Assembly (NCBI GenBank): GCA_964057225.1 | Contig: OZ059900.1 | Coordinates: forward strand, 3,482,501 to 3,546,500 | Reading direction: 5' to 3' | Length of the DNA: 64,000 nucleotides | DNA from: Auanema rhodensis | Lineage: Eukaryota; Nematoda; Chromadorea; Rhabditida; Rhabditidae | Part shown: positions 50,501 through 63,842 of the stretch, piece by piece | How the letters are laid out: every line of letters starts with the position of its first letter | Position numbering within the stretch: the stretch's first letter is position 1 | Made by a program: the position numbers and the translations under genes | The notes under the pieces: generated by a model | Seen by the model: the letters and a program-made list of their open reading frames with translations, nothing else | Told to the model about the DNA's origin: nothing | Database searches by the model: none

Positions 50501-52386
50501 TTCTCAAATCTTAACGAATATGATCAAAATTTACGAGTATTACAGATTTTGTACCAAAAATCGGTGAGTATATGGTGTTAAAGGCATAAAAACGACCATA
50601 CTTAGTGTAGTAATGCTATTTGAGCGAAATTCAGTATTTAAACATTACTAGCGTTTAATTGATGACTTTTGTTGTTATGGACAATAAAACTATGTTTTTG
50701 ATCATATATATGAGCGATTTAGCCAAATTGGACTCAAAACTCGGAAATTTCAAAAATTCTTTCTATTTTCGACCTTTTTTGATCAAAATGAATAAATATC
50801 AGTGCAAACTTGTAAAAATAGACTTATTTTGTGTATTATGTGTTTGATTCTCGAATCTTAACAAATATGATCAAAATTTACAAGTATTACAGATTTTGTA
50901 CCAAAAATCGGTGAGTATATGGTGTTAAAGGCATAAAAACGACCATACTTAGTGTAGTAATGCTATTTGAGCGAAAATCAGTATTTAAACATCACTAGCG
51001 TTTAATTGATGACTTTTGTTGTCATAGACAATAAAACTATGCTTCTGATCATATATATGAGCGATTTAGCCAAATTAGACTCAAAACTCGGAAATTTCAA
51101 AAATTCTTTCTATTTTCGACCTTTTTTGATCAAAATGAATATATATCAGTGCAAGCTCATAAAAATAGACTGATTTTGTGTATTGTATGTTTGATTCTCA
51201 AATCTTAACGAATATGATCAAAATTTACGAGTATTACAGATTTTGTACCAAAAATCGGTGAGTATATGGTGTTAAAGGCATAAAAACGACCATACATAGT
51301 GTAGTAATGCTATTTGAGCGAAATTCAGTATTTAAACATCACTAGCGTTTAATTGATGACTTTTGTTGTTATAGACATTAAAACTATGTTTTTGATCATA
51401 TATATGAGCGATTTAGCCAAATTGGACTCAAAACTCGGAAATTTCAAAAATTATTTCTATTTTCGACCTTTTTTGATCAAAATGAATAAATATCAGTGCA
51501 AATTTGTAAAAATAGACTTATTTTGTGTATTATGTGTTTGATTCTCGAATCTTAACAAATATGATCAAAATTTGCAAGTATTACAGATTTTGTACCAAAA
51601 ATCGGTGAGTATATGGTGTTAAAGGCATAAAAACGACCATACTTAGTGTAGTAATGCTATTTGAGCGAAAATCAGTATTTAAACATCACTAGCGTTTAAT
51701 TGATGACTTTTGTTGTCATAGACAATAAAACTATGCTTCTGATCATATATATGAGCGATTTAGCCAAATTAGACTCAAAACTCGGAAATTTCAAAAATTC
51801 TTTCTATTTTCGACCTTTTTTGATCAAAATGAATATATATCAGTGCAAGCTCATAAAAATAGACTGATTTTGTGTATTGTATGTTTGATTCTCAAATCTT
51901 AACGAATATGATCAAAATTTACAAGTATTACAGATTTTGTACCAAAAATCGGTGAGTATATGGTGTTAAAGGCATAAAAACGACCATACATAGTGTAGTA
52001 ATGCTATTTGAGCGAAATTCAGTATTTAAACATCACTAGCGTTTAATTGATGACTTTTGTTGTTATAGACATTAAAACTATGTTTTTGATCATATATATG
52101 AGCGATTTAGCCCAATTGGACTCAAAACTCGGAAAATTCAAAAATTCTTTCTATTTTCGACCTTTTTTGATCAAAATGAATATATATCAGTGCAAACTCA
52201 TAAAAATAGACTGACTTTGTTTATTGTGTGTTTGATTTTCAAATCTTAACGAATATGATCAAAATTTACGAGTATTACAGATTTTGTACCAAAAATCGGT
52301 GAGTATATGGTGTTAAAGGCATAAAAACGACCATACTTAGTGTAGTAATGCTATTTGAGCGAAATTCAGTATTTAAACATTACTAG
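47534..52386 (+). repeat. 14-monomer near-identical duplication, copy 2
   Basis: This is the partner of 36778-41630. With the 8-monomer block before it, it forms the second unit of an 11-kb tandem duplication beginning near 33720/44820. The match ends near 52386, where ATTACTAG meets ATCACTAG and TTGTTATAG meets TTGTCATAG. Confidence 0.92.
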
Positions 52387-52400
52387 CGTTTAATTGATGA

Positions 52401-53765
52401 CTTTTGTTGTTATAGACAATAAAACTATGTTTTTGATCATATATATGAGCGATTTAGCCAAATTGGACTCAAAACTCGGAAATTTCAAAAATTCTTTCTA
52501 TTTTCGACCTTTTTTGATCAAAATGAATAAATATCAGTGCAAACTTGTAAAAATAGACTTATTTTGTGTATTATGTGTTCGATTCTCGAATCTTAACAAA
52601 TATGATCAAAATTTACAAGTATTACAGATTTTGTACCAAAAATCGGTGAGTATATGGTGTTAAAGGCATAAAAACGACCATACTTAGTGTAGTAATGCTA
52701 TTTGAGTGAAATTCAGTGATTTACACATTATTAGTGTATATTTGAAGACTTTTGTTATCATAGACAGTAAAACTATGCTTTTGATCATATATATGAGCGA
52801 TTTAGCCAAATTAGACTCAAAACTCGGAAATTTCAAAAATTCTTTCTATTTTCGACCTTTTTTGATCAAAATGAATAAATATCAGTGCAAACTCGTAAAA
52901 ATAAACTTATTTCGTGTATTGTGTGTTTGATTCTCGAATCTCACCGAATATGATCGAAATTTACGAGTATCACAGATTTTGTACCAAAAATCGGTGAGTA
53001 TATGGTGTTAAAGGCATAAAAACGACTATACATAGTGTAGTAATGCTATTTGAGTGAAATTCAGTGATTAAATCATTATTAGTGTATATTTGAAGACTTT
53101 TGTTATCATAGACAGTAAAACTATGCTTTTGATCATATATATGAGCGATTTAGCCCAATTGGACTCAAAACTCGGAAAATTCAAAAATTCTTTCTATTTT
53201 CGACCTTTTTTGATCAAAATGAATATATATCAGTGCAAACTCATAAAAATAGACTGATTTTGTTTATTGTCTGTTCGATTTTCAAATCTTAACGAATATG
53301 ATCAAAATTTACGAGTATTACAGATTTTGTACCAAAAATCGGTGAGTATATGGTGTTAAAGGCATAAAAACGACCATACTTAGTGTAGTAATGCTATTTG
53401 AGCGAAAATCAGTATTTAAACATCACTAGCGTTTAATTGATGATTTTTGTTGTCATAGACAATAAAACTATGCTTCTGATCATGTATATGAGCGATTTAG
53501 CCAAATTAGACTCAAAACTCGGAAATTTCAAAAATTCTTTCTATTTTCGACCTTTTTTGATCAAAATGAATAAATATCAGTGCAAACTCGTAAAAATAGA
53601 CTGATTTTGTGTATTGTATGTTTGATTCTCAAATCTTAACGAATATGATCAAAATTTACGAGTATTACAGATTTTGTACCAAAAATCGGTGAGTATATGG
53701 TGTTAAAGGCATAAAAACGACCATACTTAGTGTAGTAATGCTATTTGAGCGAAATTCAGTATTTA
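52401..53765 (+). repeat. Downstream copy of the 1-1365 segment
   Basis: See the entry at 1-1365. The first 0.8 kb of this segment is copied again 3,470 bp (10 monomers) downstream at about 55864-56690. There the copy ends where AATATATATCAG is replaced by AATAAATATCAG. Confidence 0.85.
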
Positions 53766-53783
53766 AACATCACTAGCGTTTAA

Positions 53784-54823
53784 TTGATGACTTTTGTTGT
53801 TATAGACATTAAAACTATGTTTTTGATCATATATATGAGCGATTTAGCCAAATTGGACTCAAAACTCGGAAATTTCAAAAATTCTTTCTATTTTCGACCT
53901 TTTTTGATCAAAATGAATAAATATCAGTGCAAACTCGTAAAAATAAACTTATTTCGTGTATTATGTGTTTGTTTCTCGAATCTTAACGAATATGATCAAA
54001 ATTTACAAGTATTACAGATTTTGTACCAAAAATCGGTGAGTATATGGTGTTAAAGGCATAAAAACGACCATACTTAGTGTAGTAATGCATTTGAGTGAAA
54101 TTCAGTGATTTACACATTATTAGTGTATATTTGAAGACTTTTGTTATCATAGACAGTAAAACTATGCTTTTGATCATATATATGAGCGATTTAGCCCAAT
54201 TGGACTCAAAACTCGGAAAATTCAAAAATTCTTCTATTTTCGACCTTTTTTGATCAAAATGAATATATATCAGTGCAAACTCATAAAAATAGACTGATTT
54301 TGTTTATTGTGTGTTTGATTTTCAAATCTTAACGAATATGATCAAAATTTACGAGTATTACAGATTTTGTGCCAAAAATCGGTGAGTATATGGTGTTAAA
54401 GGCATAAAAACGACCATACTTAGTGTAGTAATGCTATTTGAGCGAAAATCAGTATTTAAACATCACTAGCGTTTAATTGATGACTTTTGTTGTCATAGAC
54501 AGTAAAACTATGCTTTTGATCATATATATGAGCGATTTAGCCCAATTGGACTCAAAACTCGGAAAATTCAAAAATTCTTTCTATTTTCGACCTTTTTTGA
54601 TCAAAATGAATATATATCAGTGCAAACTCATAAAAATAGACTGACTTTGTTTATTGTGTGTTTGATTTTCAAATCTTAACGAATATGATCGAAATTTACG
54701 AGTATTACAGATTTTGTACCAAAAATCGGTGAGTATATGGTGTTAAAGGCATAAAAACGACCATACTTAGTGTAGTAATGCTATTTGAGCGAAATTCAGT
54801 ATTTAAACATTACTAGCGTTTAA
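53784..54823 (+). repeat. 3-monomer higher-order repeat, unit 1 (1,040 bp)
   Basis: The order is a CCAAATTGG unit with CTCGTAAAAATAAACT ending TGTTTGTTTCTCG, the deletion-bearing A unit, and a CCAATTGG unit with TGACTTTG and GATCGAAATTTACGAG. The block repeats at 54824. This copy starts with GACATTAAAAC where the next has GACAATAAAAC. Confidence 0.88.
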
Positions 54824-55863
54824 TTGATGACTTTTGTTGTTATAGACAATAAAACTATGTTTTTGATCATATATATGAGCGATTTAGCCAAATTGGACTC
54901 AAAACTCGGAAATTTCAAAAATTCTTTCTATTTTCGACCTTTTTTGATCAAAATGAATAAATATCAGTGCAAACTCGTAAAAATAAACTTATTTCGTGTA
55001 TTATGTGTTTGTTTCTCGAATCTTAACGAATATGATCAAAATTTACAAGTATTACAGATTTTGTACCAAAAATCGGTGAGTATATGGTGTTAAAGGCATA
55101 AAAACGACCATACTTAGTGTAGTAATGCATTTGAGTGAAATTCAGTGATTTACACATTATTAGTGTATATTTGAAGACTTTTGTTATCATAGACAGTAAA
55201 ACTATGCTTTTGATCATATATATGAGCGATTTAGCCCAATTGGACTCAAAACTCGGAAAATTCAAAAATTCTTCTATTTTCGACCTTTTTTGATCAAAAT
55301 GAATATATATCAGTGCAAACTCATAAAAATAGACTGATTTTGTTTATTGTGTGTTTGATTTTCAAATCTTAACGAATATGATCAAAATTTACGAGTATTA
55401 CAGATTTTGTGCCAAAAATCGGTGAGTATATGGTGTTAAAGGCATAAAAACGACCATACTTAGTGTAGTAATGCTATTTGAGCGAAAATCAGTATTTAAA
55501 CATCACTAGCGTTTAATTGATGACTTTTGTTGTCATAGACAGTAAAACTATGCTTTTGATCATATATATGAGCGATTTAGCCCAATTGGACTCAAAACTC
55601 GGAAAATTCAAAAATTCTTTCTATTTTCGACCTTTTTTGATCAAAATGAATATATATCAGTGCAAACTCATAAAAATAGACTGACTTTGTTTATTGTGTG
55701 TTTGATTTTCAAATCTTAACGAATATGATCGAAATTTACGAGTATTACAGATTTTGTACCAAAAATCGGTGAGTATATGGTGTTAAAGGCATAAAAACGA
55801 CCATACTTAGTGTAGTAATGCTATTTGAGCGAAATTCAGTATTTAAACATTACTAGCGTTTAA
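54824..55863 (+). repeat. 3-monomer higher-order repeat, unit 2 (1,040 bp)
   Basis: This is the second copy of 53784-54823. TTTTGTGCC (54369, 55409) and GATCGAAATTTACG (near 54688, 55728) recur 1,040 bp apart. The next unit at 55864 begins alike but switches near 56010 from CTCGT to CTTGT and follows the 52394 segment. Confidence 0.88.
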
Positions 55864-57253
55864 TTGATGACTTTTGTTGTTATAGACAATAAAACTATGT
55901 TTTTGATCATATATATGAGCGATTTAGCCAAATTGGACTCAAAACTCGGAAATTTCAAAAATTCTTTCTATTTTCGACCTTTTTTGATCAAAATGAATAA
56001 ATATCAGTGCAAACTTGTAAAAATAGACTTATTTTGTGTATTATGTGTTCGATTCTCGAATCTTAACAAATATGATCAAAATTTACAAGTATTACAGATT
56101 TTGTACCAAAAATCGGTGAGTATATGGTGTTAAAGGCATAAAAACGACCATACTTAGTGTAGTAATGCTATTTGAGTGAAATTCAGTGATTTACACATTA
56201 TTAGTGTATATTTGAAGACTTTTGTTATCATAGACAGTAAAACTATGCTTTTGATCATATATATGAGCGATTTAGCCAAATTAGACTCAAAACTCGGAAA
56301 TTTCAAAAATTCTTTCTATTTTCGACCTTTTTTGATCAAAATGAATAAATATAAGTGCAAACTCGTAAAAATAAACTTATTTCGTGTATTGTGTGTTTGA
56401 TTCTCGAATCTCACCGAATATGATCGAAATTTACGAGTATCACAGATTTTGTACCAAAAATCGGTGAGTATATGGTGTTAAAGGCATAAAAACGACTATA
56501 CATAGTGTAGTAATGCTATTTGAGTGAAATTCAGTGATTAAATCATTATTAGTGTATATTTGAAGACTTTTGTTATCATAGACAGTAAAACTATGCTTTT
56601 GATCATATATATGAGCGATTTAGCCCAATTGGACTCAAAACTCGGAAAATTCAAAAATTCTTTCTATTTTCGACCTTTTTTGATCAAAATGAATAAATAT
56701 CAGTGCAAACTTGTAAAAATAGACTTATTTTGTGTATTATGTGTTTGATTCTCGAATCTTAACAAATATGATCAAAATTTACAAGTATTACAGATTTTGT
56801 ACCAAAAATCGGTGAGTATATGGTGTTAAAGGCATAAAAACGACCATACTTAGTGTAGTAATGCTATTTGAGCGAAAATCAGTATTTAAACATCACTAGC
56901 GTTTAATTGATGACTTTTGTTGTCATAGACAATAAAACTATGCTTCTGATCATATATATGAGCGATTTAGCCAAATTAGACTCAAAACTCGGAAATTTCA
57001 AAAATTCTTTCTATTTTCGACCTTTTTTGATCAAAATGAATATATATCAGTGCAAGCTCATAAAAATAGACTGATTTTGTGTATTGTATGTTTGATTCTC
57101 AAATCTTAACGAATATGATCAAAATTTACGAGTATTACAGATTTTGTACCAAAAATCGGTGAGTATATGGTGTTAAAGGCATAAAAACGACCATACATAG
57201 TGTAGTAATGCTATTTGAGCGAAATTCAGTATTTAAACATCACTAGCGTTTAA

Positions 57254-58390
57254 TTGATGACTTTTGTTGTTATAGACATTACAACTATGTTTTTGATCAT
57301 ATATATGAGCGATTTAGCCAAATTGGACTCAAAACTCGGAAATTTCAAAAATTATTTCTATTTTCGACCTTTTTTGATCAAAATGAATAAATATCAGTGC
57401 AAACTTGTAAAAATAGACTTATTTTGTGTATTATGTGTTTGATTCTCAAATCTTAACAAATATGATCAAAATTTACAAGTATTACAGATTTTGTACCAAA
57501 AATCGGTGAGTATATGGTGTTAAAGGCATAAAAACGACCATACTTAGTGTAGTAATGCTATTTGAGTGAAATTCAGTGATTTAATCATTATTAGTGTATA
57601 TTTGAAGACTTTTGTTATCATAGACAGTAAAACTATGCTTTTGATCATATATATGAGCGATTTAGCCCAATTCGACTCAAAACTCGGAAAATTCAAAAAT
57701 TCTTTCTATTTTCGACCTTTTTTGATGAAAATGAATATATATCAGTGTAAACTCATAAAAATAGACTGATTTTGTGTATTGTGTGTTTGATTCTCAAATC
57801 TTAACAAATATGATCAAATTTTACGAGTATTACAGATTTTGTACCAAAAATTGGTGAGTATATGGTGTTAAAGGCATAAAAACGACCATACTTAGTGTAG
57901 TAATGCTATTTGAGCGAAAATCAGTATTTAAACATCACTAGCGTTTAATTGAAGATTTTTGTTGTCATAGACAATAAAACTATGCTTCTGATCATATATA
58001 TGAGCGATTTAGCCAAATTAGACTCAAAACTCGGAAATTTCAAAAATTCTTTCTATTTTCGACCTTTTTTGATCAAAATGAATAAATATCAGTGCAAACT
58101 CATAAAAATAGACTTATTTCGTGTATTATGTGTTTGTTTTTCGAATCTTAACGAATATGATCGAAATTTACAAGTATTACAGATTTTGTACCAAAAATCG
58201 GTGAGTATATGGTGTTAAAGGCATAAAACGACCATACTTAGTGTAGTAATGCATTTGAGTGAAATTCAGTGATTTACACATTATTAGTGTATATTTGAAG
58301 ACTTTTGTTATCATAGACAGTAAAACTATGCTTTTGATCATATATATGAGCGATTTAGCCCAATTGGACTCAAAACTCGGAAAATTCAAA
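57254..58390 (+). repeat. Recurrent 4-monomer cassette, occurrence 4
   Basis: The monomer order is the same, 27,411 bp from the 29843 copy. GACATTACAACT near 57278 is private. It shares the missing A of CATAAAACGACC with the 17344 copy rather than the 29843 copy, so it is closer to the distant copy than to the nearer one. The flank to its left (56690-57250) instead matches about 40030-40590. Confidence 0.85.
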
Positions 58391-60028
58391 AATTCTTCTA
58401 TTTTCGACCTTTTTTGATCAAAATGAATATATATCAGTGCAAACTCATAAAAATAGACTGATTTTGTTTATTGTGTGTTTGATTTTCAAATCTTAACGAA
58501 TATGATCAAAATTTACGAGTATTACAGATTTTGTACCAAAAATCGGTGAGTATATGGTGTTAAAGGCATAAAAACGACCATACTTAGTGTAGTAATGCTA
58601 TTTGAGCGAAAATCAGTATTTAAACATCACTAGCGTTTAATTGATGACTTTTGTTGTCATAGACAATAAAACTATGCTTCTGATCATATAAATGAGCGAT
58701 TTAGCCAAATTAGACTCAAAACTCGGAAATTTCAAAAATTCTTTCTATTTTCGACCTTTTTTGATCAAAATGAATATATATCAGTGCAAGCTCATAAAAA
58801 TAGACTTATTTCGTGTATTATGTGTTTGATTCTCGAATCATAACGAATATGATCAAAATTTACGAGTATCACAGATTTTGTACCAAAAATCGGTGAGTAT
58901 ATGGTGTTAAAGGCATAAAAACGACCATACTTAGTGTAGTAATGCTATTTGAGCGAAAATCAGTATTTAAACATCACTAGCGTTTAATTGATGACTTTTG
59001 TTGTTATAGACAATAAAATTATGTTTTTGATCATATATATGAGCGATTTAGCCCAATTGGACTCAAAACTCGGAAATTTCAAAAATTCTTTCTATTTTCG
59101 ACCTTTTTTGATCAAAATGAATAAATATCAGTGCAAACTCGTAAAAATAGACTGATTTTGTGTATTGTATGTTTGATTCTCAAATCTTAACGAATATGAT
59201 CAAAATTTACGAGTATTACAGATTTTGTACCAAAAATCGGTGAGTATATGGTGTTAAAGGCATAAAAACGACCATACTTAGTGTAGTAATGCTATTTGAG
59301 CGAAATTCAGTATTTAAACATTACTAGCGTTTAATTGATGACTTTTGTTGTTATAGACAATAAAACTATGTTTTTGATCATATATATGAGCGATTTAGCC
59401 AAATTGGACTCAAAACTCGGAAATTTCAAAAATTCTTTCTATTTTCGACCTTTTTTGATCAAAATGAATAAATATCAGTGCAAACTTGTAAAAATAGACT
59501 TATTTTGTGTATTATGTGTTTAATTCTCGAATCTTAACAAATATGATCAAAATTTACAAGTATTACAGATTTTGTACCAAAAATCGGTGAGTATATGGTG
59601 TTAAAGGCATAAAAACGACCATACTTAGTGTAGTAATGCTATTTGAGCGAAAATCAGTATTTAAACATCACTAGCGTTTAATTGATGACGTTTGTTGTCA
59701 TAGACAATAAAACTATGCTTCTGATCATATATATGAGCGATTTAGCCAAATTAGACTCAAAACTCGGAAATTTCAAAAATTCTTTCTATTTTCGACCTTT
59801 TTTGATCAAAATGAATATATATCAGTGCAAGCTCATAAAAATAGACTGATTCTGTGTATTGTATGTTTGATTCTCAAATCTTAACGAATATGATCAAAAT
59901 TTACGAGTATTACAGATTTTGTACCAAAAATTGGTGAGTATATGGTGTTAAAGGCATAAAAACGACCATACTTAGTGTAGTAATGCTATTTGAGCGAAAA
60001 TCAGTATTTAAACATCACTAGCGTTTAA
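57949..60028 (+). repeat. 6-monomer block whose first units recur at 60029
   Basis: 57949 to about 58720 matches 60029-60800 at an offset of 2,080 bp. The match covers the GAAGATTTTTG unit with GATCGAAATTTACAAG, the A unit with CATAAAACGACC and its other deletions, and the unit with CATATAAATGAG. Private changes are TTTTTCGAATC near 58139, CGAATCATAACG near 58845, GACGTTTGTTG near 59689, TGATTCTGTG near 59848 and TTATTCCGTG near 60194. Confidence 0.8.
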
Positions 60029-62454
60029 TTGAAGATTTTTGTTGTCATAGACAATAAAACTATGCTTCTGATCATATATATGAGCGATTTAGCCAAATTA
60101 GACTCAAAACTCGGAAATTTCAAAAATTCTTTCTATTTTCGACCTTTTTTGATCAAAATGAATAAATATCAGTGCAAACTCATAAAAATAGACTTATTCC
60201 GTGTATTATGTGTTTGTTTCTCGAATCTTAACGAATATGATCGAAATTTACAAGTATTACAGATTTTGTACCAAAAATCGGTGAGTATATGGTGTTAAAG
60301 GCATAAAACGACCATACTTAGTGTAGTAATGCATTTGAGTGAAATTCAGTGATTTACACATTATTAGTGTATATTTGAAGACTTTTGTTATCATAGACAG
60401 TAAAACTATGCTTTTGATCATATATATGAGCGATTTAGCCCAATTGGACTCAAAACTCGGAAAATTCAAAAATTCTTCTATTTTCGACCTTTTTTGATCA
60501 AAATGAATATATATCAGTGCAAACTCATAAAAATAGACTGATTTTGTTTATTGTGTGTTTGATTTTCAAATCTTAACGAATATGATCAAAATTTACGAGT
60601 ATTACAGATTTTGTACCAAAAATCGGTGAGTATATGGTGTTAAAGGCATAAAAACGACCATACTTAGTGTAGTAATGCTATTTGAGCGAAAATCAGTATT
60701 TAAACATCACTAGCGTTTAATTGATGACTTTTGTTGTCATAGACAATGAAACTATGCTTCTGATCATATAAATGAGCGATTTAGCCAAATTAGACTCAAA
60801 ACTCGGAAATTTCAAAAATTCTTTCTATTTTCGACCTTTTTTGATCAAAATGAATATATATCAGTGCAAGCTCATAAAAATAGACTGATTTTGTGTATTG
60901 TATGTTTGATTCTCAAATCTTAACGAATATGATCGAAATTTACGAGTATTACAGATTTTGTACCAAAAATCGGTGAGTATATGGTGTTAAAGGCATAAAA
61001 ACGACCATACTTAGTGTAGTAATGCTATTTGAGCGAAATTCAGTATTTAAACATCACTAGCGTTTAATTGATGACTTTTGTTGTCATAGACATTAAAACT
61101 ATGCTTTTGATCATATAAATGAGCGATTTAGCCAAATTAGACTCAAAACTCGGAAATTTCAAAAATTCTTTCTATTTTCGACCTTTTTTGATCAAAATGA
61201 ATATATATCAGTGCAAACTCATAAAAATAGACTTATTTCGTGTATTATGTGTTTGTTTCTCGAATCTTAACGAATATGATCAAAATTTACAAGTATTACA
61301 GATTTTGTACCAAAAATCGGTGAGTATATGGTGTTAAAGGCATAAAACGACCATACTTAGTGTAGTAATGCATTTGAGTGAAATTCAGTGATTTACACAT
61401 TATTAGTGTATATTTGAAGACTTTTGTTATCATAGACAGTAAAACTATGCTTTTGATCATATATATGAGCGATTTAGCCCAATTGGACTCAAAACTCGGA
61501 AAATTCAAAAATTCTTCTATTTTCGACCTTTTTTGATCAAAATGAATATATATCAGTGCAAACTCATAAAAATAGACTGATTTTGTTTATTGTGTGTTTG
61601 ATTTTCAAATCTTAACGAATATGATCAAAATTTACGAGTATTACAGATTTTGTACCAAAAATCGGTGAGTATATGGTGTTAAAGGCATAAAAACGACCAT
61701 ACTTAGTGTAGTAATGCTATTTGAGCGAAAATCAGTATTTAAACATCACTAGCGTTTAATTGATGACTTTTGTTGTCATAGACAATAAAACTATGCTTCT
61801 GATCATATAAATGAGCGATTTAGCCAAATTAGACTCAAAACTCGGAAATTTCAAAAATTCTTTCTATTTTCGACCTTTTTTGATCAAAATGAATATATAT
61901 CAGTGCAAGCTCATAAAAATAGACTGATTTTGTGTATTGTATGTTTGATTCTCAAATCTTAACGAATATGATCGAAATTTACGAGTATTACAGATTTTGT
62001 ACCAAAAATCGGTGAGTATATGGTGTTAAAGGCATAAAAAGGACCATACTTAGTGTAGTAATGCTATTTGAGCGAAATTCAGTATTTAAACATCACTAGC
62101 GTTTAATTGATGACTTTTGTTGTCATAGACATTAAAACTATGCTTTTGATCATATATATGAGCGATTTAGCCAAATTAGACTCAAAACTCGGAAATTTCA
62201 AAAATTCTTTCTATTTTCGACCTTTTTTGATCAAAATGAATATATATCAGTGCAAGCTCATAAAAATAGACTGATTTTGTGTATTGTATGTTTGATTCTC
62301 AAATCTTAACGAATATGATCGAAATTTACGAGTATTACAGATTTTGTACCAAAAATCGGTGAGTATATGGTGTTAAAGGCATAAAAACGACCATACTTAG
62401 TGTAGTAATGCTATTTGAGCGAAAATCAGTATTTAAACATCACTAGCGTTTAAT

Positions 62455-63148
62455 TGATGACTTTTGTTGTCATAGACAATAAAACTATGCTTCTGATCAT
62501 ATAAATGAGCGATTTAGCCAAATTAGACTCAAAACTCGGAAATTTCAAAAATTCTTTCTATTTTCGACCTTTTTTGATCAAAATGAATATATATCAGTGC
62601 AAGCTCATAAAAATAGACTGATTTTGTGTATTGTATGTTTGATTCTCAAATCTTAACGAATATGATCGAAATTTACGAGTATTACAGATTTTGTACCAAA
62701 AATCGGTGAGTATATGGTGTTAAAGGCATAAAAACGACCATACTTAGTGTAGTAATGCTATTTGAGCGAAATTCAGTATTTAAACATCACTAGCGTTTAA
62801 TTGATGACTTTTGTTGTCATAGACATTAAAACTATGCTTTTGATCATATAAATGAGCGATTTAGCCAAATTAGACTCAAAACTCGGAAATTTCAAAAATT
62901 CTTTCTATTTTCGACCTTTTTTGATCAAAATGAATATATATCAGTGCAAACTCATAAAAATAGACTTATTTCGTGTATTATGTGTTTGTTTCTCGAATCT
63001 TAACGAATATGATCAAAATTTACGAGTATTACAGATTTTGTACCAAAAATCGGTGAGTATATGGTGTTAAAGGCATAAAAACGACCATACTTAGTGTAGT
63101 AATGCTATTTGAGCGAAAATCAGTATTTAAACATCACTAGCGTTTAAT
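62455..63148 (+). repeat. 2-monomer higher-order repeat, unit (694 bp)
   Basis: Two units alternate. The first has GACAATAAAAC, TTCTGATCATATAAATG and GATCGAAAT. The second has GACATTAAAAC, TTTTGATCATATAAATG and TTATTTCG...TGTTTGTTTCTCG. The pair starts at 62455 and 63149, exactly 694 bp apart. A related pair begins at 61761 but its second member has TATATATGAG and CAGTGCAAGC. A three-unit version begins at 60722. Confidence 0.82.
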
Positions 63149-63842
63149 TGATGACTTTTGTTGTCATAGACAATAAAACTATGCTTCTGATCATATAAAT
63201 GAGCGATTTAGCCAAATTAGACTCAAAACTCGGAAATTTCAAAAATTCTTTCTATTTTCGACCTTTTTTGATCAAAATGAATATATATCAGTGCAAGCTC
63301 ATAAAAATAGACTGATTTTGTGTATTGTATGTTTGATTCTCAAATCTTAACGAATATGATCGAAATTTACGAGTATTACAGATTTTGTACCAAAAATCGG
63401 TGAGTATATGGTGTTAAAGGCATAAAAACGACCATACTTAGTGTAGTAATGCTATTTGAGCGAAATTCAGTATTTAAACATCACTAGCGTTTAATTGATG
63501 ACTTTTGTTGTCATAGACATTAAAACTATGCTTTTGATCATATAAATGAGCGATTTAGCCAAATTAGACTCAAAACTCGGAAATTTCAAAAATTCTTTCT
63601 ATTTTCGACCTTTTTTGATCAAAATGAATATATATCAGTGCAAACTCATGAAAATAGACTTATTTCGTGTATTATGTGTTTGTTTCTCGAATCTTAACGA
63701 ATATGATCAAAATTTACAAGTATTACAGATTTTGTACCAAAAATCGGTGAGTATATGGTGTTAAAGGCATAAAACGACCATACTTAGTGTAGTAATGCAT
63801 TTGAGTGAAATTCAGTGATTTACACATTATTAGTGTATATTT
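63149..63842 (+). repeat. 2-monomer higher-order repeat, next unit
   Basis: This is the second copy of the 694-bp pair. It differs by CTCATGAAAATAG near 63647, TTTACAAG against TTTACGAG, and a lost A in CATAAAACGACC near 63768. It then runs into the deletion-bearing A unit at 63804. Confidence 0.8.
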
